From Paraburkholderia megapolitana (lineage in GTDB: Bacteria; Pseudomonadota; Gammaproteobacteria; Burkholderiales; Burkholderiaceae): a DNA stretch of 64,000 nucleotides. The position numbers and the translations under genes are program-made. Positions 60,439-64,000 of this stretch are shown in pieces (within the stretch, counting starts at the first letter, position 1; the number at the start of each line of letters is the position of its first letter). The stretch covers positions 1,398,501-1,462,500 of the forward strand of contig NZ_CP041745.1 in NCBI RefSeq assembly GCF_007556815.1, written 5' to 3'. The notes beneath the pieces are model-generated. The model was not told where the DNA came from and did not search any database. It worked only from the letters and a program-made list of their open reading frames with translations.

Positions 60439-61122
60439 TCACGTGCGAGGACCGCCCAGACGATAACGACGGACGTCGTAAGTGGTGACCCATGCAGGGC
60501 GATAAACCGCGATCAGCGCGGTGGACATACCGGTGAACCATGCTTCGCCGCTGGCCAGCAAAAAGACGCTGAATACGTAGCCGACTGGTATGACCGCAGT
60601 CGATCCATCGGAGAGTGCAATGTGCAATCCGAGCGCCAGCGCCGAAGTCGCAGTCACGGCGATCGCCGGCGAAACGAAGCCCAGTCCGAAGATAAACATG
60701 AAGAGATTGCGCGGCAGCCACGCGATGCTCGCCCGCTGCAGCAACGCCGAAATCCCGACCGGCAATGCGCCGAAAACCAGGAACGTCAGTGCGATGCCTT
60801 GCCATGGTGCGTCGAAGATAACGGCGGCGAGGCCAGTGACCACGGCCATCGCGATCAGTGCGAGCGCCCAGTCGAACAGCGTGACAACGAGCGTCGCGCC
60901 GAGCAGATGAACCACGGTGCCGTCGTCGAGCCATGCGTTGCTGGCCCACAGCACCGACACGGCGACGATGATGGCCAGCCAGACGTGCTGCAGGGTTCCA
61001 TCCTGCAGCCGCTTGAACGGATTTTTCCACAACGCGAGCGCAAGCAGTCCCGCAGCGGCGATCCAGCCACCGACAGCGACCCAGAGCGGAAGCGGTGTAT
61101 AGAAGAAACCCATGTATCTCAT
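60439..61122 (-). CDS. CbiM-like energy-coupling factor permease, without the N-terminal MHI motif
   Basis: A 227-residue membrane protein with about six helices. The segments VVHLLGATLVVTLFDW, FGALPVGISALL and EAWFTGMSTALIAVYRPAWV followed by TTYD match the CbiM family of nickel/cobalt ECF transporters. The N-terminus (MRYMGFFYTPLPLW) lacks the Met-His-Ile metal-binding start of true CbiM/NikM, and no CbiQ or CbiO genes are near. The substrate is therefore unclear. Start ATG 61122; ATG 61113 is an alternative. Confidence 0.75.
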   Translation of the reverse strand: MRYMGFFYTPLPLWVAVGGWIAAAGLLALALWKNPFKRLQDGTLQHVWLAIIVAVSVLWASNAWLDDGTVVHLLGATLVVTLFDWALALIAMAVVTGLAAVIFDAPWQGIALTFLVFGALPVGISALLQRASIAWLPRNLFMFIFGLGFVSPAIAVTATSALALGLHIALSDGSTAVIPVGYVFSVFLLASGEAWFTGMSTALIAVYRPAWVTTYDVRRYRLGGPRT

Positions 61123-61240
61123 ATTACTCGTTGGGGGCGGAAAGGTGTAAGCGGATTCCGCGCCAGCTACGCGAAACGCCACTGGCGCGGGCGTTCGCCC
61201 GCGTCGTGGCGCGAGTGTTGGTGTGCGTATCGGCGGGAAC

Positions 61241-62095
61241 TCAGGCCGAGTTGTGCGTGCCGGGATCGCCGAATGGAACCGTAGGTTCGGCGGCCATCGG
61301 GAGGGCTTCGGCGCTGTCTTCGGTGGGCCGCGCATACATGAAGGGCGAGCGTGCACGGCTTCGTAGCGGAACCGCGCCGGGCTGTCCGAGCACGGGCCGC
61401 GGCGCCCGGTCGAGTTCGGCATAGAGCACCTCCAGCTGCGCTGCCAGCCAGCCGTTGTAGATCGCGACCGCGGCGGCGCGGTTGGGCGCACCCAGCTGCT
61501 GGAATATGCTGCCCAGGTGAATCTTGACGGTGCCTTCGCTGATGCCGAGCGTGCGCGCAATCATCTTGTTCGTGCTGCCCATGTGCACGCAACGCATGAT
61601 CTGCTCCTGGCGCGGCGACAGGCCGTTCATGAGGCGTGAGCGTCGGGGCGGCGCGTGCCTGTCGTCGAACGGGCGAGGGGGGATCTCGGGTGGTGGCTTT
61701 AGCGATTCCACAGAGAGCGCGTCGGCGGGCACATAGTGGCCGCCCAGCAGCACCATTTCGAATGCACGGATGATGAGGCGTGGATCGGTCGAGCGCGGGA
61801 TCACGCCGAGTACGCCTTGGTCGAGCAATGCGCGTACACCGGCGAGCGATGCGTGATCGGTCAGTACGGCAACCGGCAACCCGGGATGTTCGGCGAGCAG
61901 TTCGCGGATGTCGGTGGTCCGCATCCATGCCTGCCAGTCGACAACCAGTAGATCCGAGCGGTGCCTGCGTAGCATCCGGTCGGTCTGGCGCCAGTCAGGC
62001 GCTTCGCTGAAGCGCGCCTGCCGATCGATTTGCCGTAGCAGTGCCTTGAGACCGTCGCGCCGCTCAGCGTCGGAGTTGAGAACTGAAAATCGCAT
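61241..62095 (-). CDS. LuxR-type response regulator with atypical receiver, orphan
   Basis: A 284-residue protein from ATG 62095, chosen because GGGAGG lies six bases upstream. Residues 1-120 form a receiver-like domain with a candidate phosphoacceptor Asp53 (LLVVDWQAW) and the Thr at 79, but the usual Lys near position 101 is Arg (GVIPRST) and the N-terminal acidic pair is reduced to one Asp. Residues 158-213 are a LuxR helix-turn-helix (LSPRQEQIMRCVHMGSTNKM, ISEGTVKIHLGSIFQQLGA). A 70-residue proline-rich tail follows. No sensor kinase is nearby. Confidence 0.88.
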   Translation of the reverse strand: MRFSVLNSDAERRDGLKALLRQIDRQARFSEAPDWRQTDRMLRRHRSDLLVVDWQAWMRTTDIRELLAEHPGLPVAVLTDHASLAGVRALLDQGVLGVIPRSTDPRLIIRAFEMVLLGGHYVPADALSVESLKPPPEIPPRPFDDRHAPPRRSRLMNGLSPRQEQIMRCVHMGSTNKMIARTLGISEGTVKIHLGSIFQQLGAPNRAAAVAIYNGWLAAQLEVLYAELDRAPRPVLGQPGAVPLRSRARSPFMYARPTEDSAEALPMAAEPTVPFGDPGTHNSA

Positions 62096-62244
62096 GCCTT
62101 GCCTCCCATAGATCGCTCGAAACGGCTCGATGCATGCAAGCGCGGCGCGGGCCGGCTGCATGGCGATGTGCCGCTGGACCCATGATGACAAATTCCTTGC
62201 AATAAGACCCCTATCCAGAAGTCATAGGCAAAACGCCAAATGAA

Positions 62245-62277
62245 AAACCCTGTGAACGGAATCCGCTCACAGGGTTT
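62245..62277 (-). terminator. Terminator after the DUF2863 gene
   Basis: AAACCCTGTGA (62245-62255) pairs perfectly with TCACAGGGTTT (62267-62277). On the minus strand the stem is followed by T5, as expected for the end of the DUF2863 unit. Further bases (CGCCAAA / TTTGGCG) can pair as an alternative. Confidence 0.8.
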
Positions 62278-62343
62278 GGCGTCGTCTGTCCGGTCGTCTT
62301 ATCTCATAGAAGCCATGAGGGACGACGACATAGAAACGAGCGG

Positions 62344-63558
62344 CTAGTGGAAATGCGGTTGTGCCGGCTCTGCGTCTTCGGGCATTTCGGCATGGACGAT
62401 TTCGCCGAGCGGATCCGCATAAAGCGGCACGCCGCAGTCGTCGCAATATTCAGGCTCGAAGCGTCCCGCATGGCGGCGAATATCGGTGATGCCGGTTTCC
62501 TTCAGCAGTGCGACGATTTCTTCGATCGGGCCATCGGCAGGCGTTGCTTCCTGCGGTTCTTCGTCGATGCCCGGTTCGCCGTTTTCCCGACCGTACAGCG
62601 GCCAGACGACGCCGTAGATGACTTCATTGCTGCCGCGTCGCGTAAAACCCACGCGATACTCGTCGATGCGACGTTCGCCAAATCCGGCGACGACCGCGCG
62701 CAATTCCTGCGGTGCCGCACCGATCGTATCGAACAGATAGCGGACTGCCGTGCGCACCGTGTGCGGACGCACCTGCTCGTCGGCGTCGCGACAGGCGGAG
62801 TAATACGCATCGGGCAGCAGGCATTCGAACTCGCAACCTGGCAGCACCAGCGAAAGATTGGCACCGCCTTGTGTCGCCCATTGCTCGAGACACTGGCCGC
62901 GCTCGATCCGCGTGCCATGCTCTTCTTCCTGCCAACGGAACACCGGTGCGCCGACCGGTGCGGCGACTACGGCCAGCAGGAAGCGCGGGTCGGCAAGAAT
63001 CGGCGAGGTTTCCGGTAGCTCGCCAAAGTTGATGCGTGCAGCGGCGCCGCCGAGCGCTGTCTGCGCCAGTTGCTGCGCGATGCGCCAGGTTTCGACGTGA
63101 TGGCGCGGCAACTGATCGATGCTGTACAGGAACGGCGCCATCGCGACACGCGTATCCGCTGCAAGCACATGCGCTTGCAGATGGGCGCGCAGCGCGTCGG
63201 CGGCGTCGGTCTTGAGCGTGCCGGAGGGGATCGCGTAGCGGGTCCACGCGAGCACGGGCGCTGCGATCAGCAGAGCTTCGTATGGCGTGCCGTCGTGCTC
63301 GACGGTAAACGACTCGCTATGGGTTTCCGCCATATCGGCGAGGGCACCGTAGGCGTCCGGATGATTTTGCTGCAGATGGTCGAGCGCGGCATCCAGCGTG
63401 GTCTGATTGCCGTTACGGACGATTTTTGCCAGCAGAGCATCGAGCTTCGTTTCCCAGAAGCGGTCTTCGGTGCGGCTGCCCGACGCGAACAGTGCAAGCG
63501 ACAGTCCGACAAGCTTGTCGGCGTCAGGGGGAAGGCGTTTGGCGATTCGCGAGCGCAT
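62344..63558 (-). CDS. DUF2863 family protein
   Basis: A 404-residue cytoplasmic protein of a betaproteobacterial family. The start MRSRIAKRLPPDADKLVGLS (ATG 63558) matches the family; ten upstream codons are probably untranslated. Visible features are an FWETKLDALL helical start, FRWQEEEHGTRIERGQCLEQ, the segment CEFECLLPDAYYSACRDADE, and a C-terminal zinc-ribbon-like CDDCGVPLYADPLGE. The function is unknown. Confidence 0.82.
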   Translation of the reverse strand: MRSRIAKRLPPDADKLVGLSLALFASGSRTEDRFWETKLDALLAKIVRNGNQTTLDAALDHLQQNHPDAYGALADMAETHSESFTVEHDGTPYEALLIAAPVLAWTRYAIPSGTLKTDAADALRAHLQAHVLAADTRVAMAPFLYSIDQLPRHHVETWRIAQQLAQTALGGAAARINFGELPETSPILADPRFLLAVVAAPVGAPVFRWQEEEHGTRIERGQCLEQWATQGGANLSLVLPGCEFECLLPDAYYSACRDADEQVRPHTVRTAVRYLFDTIGAAPQELRAVVAGFGERRIDEYRVGFTRRGSNEVIYGVVWPLYGRENGEPGIDEEPQEATPADGPIEEIVALLKETGITDIRRHAGRFEPEYCDDCGVPLYADPLGEIVHAEMPEDAEPAQPHFH

Positions 63559-63688
63559 AAATCCGGAATGAGGGGCAAAGAACCCCACATTCTAGTCGGT
63601 TCTGAGCGTGGACATCATTTGGTCGGCATCCCGGATGCTGCTGCCTCTGTATGTGGGAGAGCCGATTGCACTGGTTTGGTGATGGGGC

Positions 63689-63979
63689 TCAGTGAGGCAT
63701 TGCGGATTTCGGTGCGCCTCGTTTCGTGTCTTGAGCGACAGGTACGGCGCTCCTCTTTGTGTCGACGAAGAAGGGATTGAATTGCGCGATCGGTGCGTTG
63801 AAAAAATCTTCGAATAACGCTTGCGCGGCATCGGTGAGGTCGCTAGAATCTCGGTCTTTCGCGCTCCGGAGAAGCGGGGTGCGGGAGGCGGGAGAGCCAG
63901 TAGTGGCGGGGGTTTGCGGCGGGGTTGGCAGGGTGGGAAGTTTGATAAACCTGTTGACGAAGTCAGAAAGACTCTTCAT
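63689..63979 (-). CDS. Hypothetical protein, 96 residues
   Basis: ATG 63979 is preceded by AACGAGATT. The product begins MKSLSDFVNRFIKLPTLPTP, an amphipathic helix followed by a Pro/Thr linker, then a predicted helical stretch (LTDAAQALFEDFFNAPIAQF) and a basic, disordered C-terminus. I do not recognise the family. A competing frame at 63592-63831 encodes a less protein-like sequence. Coding is likely but not certain. Confidence 0.5.
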   Translation of the reverse strand: MKSLSDFVNRFIKLPTLPTPPQTPATTGSPASRTPLLRSAKDRDSSDLTDAAQALFEDFFNAPIAQFNPFFVDTKRSAVPVAQDTKRGAPKSAMPH

Positions 63980-64000
63980 AATCTCGTTTCTCTGCTGCTG

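Noticed and set aside
63592..63831. 79-codon minus-strand frame overlapping the 96-residue unknown
   Set aside because: It overlaps a more plausible frame, has no ribosome-binding site and contains no recognisable structure.

Overview
This is a high-GC chromosomal window from a betaproteobacterium, most likely Burkholderiaceae (Paraburkholderia or Burkholderia). The evidence is the gene order ilvI-ilvH-ilvC / psd-pssA / leuA, rpsO-pnp, tpiA-secG-tRNA-Leu-nuoA-N, the GC-rich third positions, and several DUF families typical of this group (DUF3106, DUF3619, DUF2818, DUF2863, BspC-like). I saw no phage, transposon, integron or CRISPR. Most of the window is conserved core genome. Functional names rest on motif and family recognition by eye, without database searches.

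Layout. 1-1.5 kb: a metallophosphoesterase and a glycosyltransferase (cut by the window edge) on the minus strand. Together they look like the PlcP-Agt lipid-remodelling pair, with a Pho-box-like site upstream. 1.6-3.9 kb: a minus-strand operon of an ECF-type sigma factor, a DUF3619 single-pass membrane protein, a DUF3106 protein and an RDD membrane protein. 4.4-11.2 kb: ilvI-ilvH-ilvC (branched-chain amino acids), psd-pssA (phosphatidylethanolamine) and leuA. 11.3-15.2 kb, minus strand: a SulP anion transporter, a beta-carbonic anhydrase, an AraC regulator and a small lipoprotein. 15.4-22.2 kb: an orphan branched-chain-type binding protein, rpsO, pnp, a quinone oxidoreductase, tpiA and secG. 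22.3-37.9 kb: tRNA-Leu(GAG), the complete 14-gene complex I operon nuoABCDEFGHIJKLMN, and a DUF2818 gene. 37.9-42.6 kb: a NUDIX hydrolase, then DUF1178, two acyl-CoA dehydrogenases and two MaoC hydratases in one apparent operon. 42.6-48.3 kb: a sugar ABC transporter with an aldose-epimerase-like gene, divergent from a LacI regulator, with three matching operators. 48.4-54.8 kb: a GST, then five tightly packed minus-strand genes (3-hydroxyacyl-CoA dehydrogenase, crotonase, histidine phosphatase, APH-type kinase, ACAD11-like dehydrogenase). 55-64 kb: a second GST, a PLP aminotransferase, an orphan PIN protein, yaaA, an M14 carboxypeptidase, a BspC-like secreted protein, a CbiM-like permease, an orphan LuxR-type regulator, a DUF2863 gene and a 96-residue unknown.

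Best leads. (1) The five-gene cluster at 49.3-54.8 kb has the parts expected of a phosphorylate-and-eliminate route for hydroxyacyl-CoAs, as in LvaA/LvaC and ACAD10/11. (2) A Pho-box-like element precedes the PlcP-Agt pair. (3) The ECF sigma/DUF3619/DUF3106/RDD module could be an envelope-stress circuit. (4) Both acyl-CoA operons share a G-N-ACGGTCGT-N-C promoter motif suggestive of a TetR regulator encoded elsewhere. (5) The LacI/sugar transporter region has a complete, readable operator-promoter layout.
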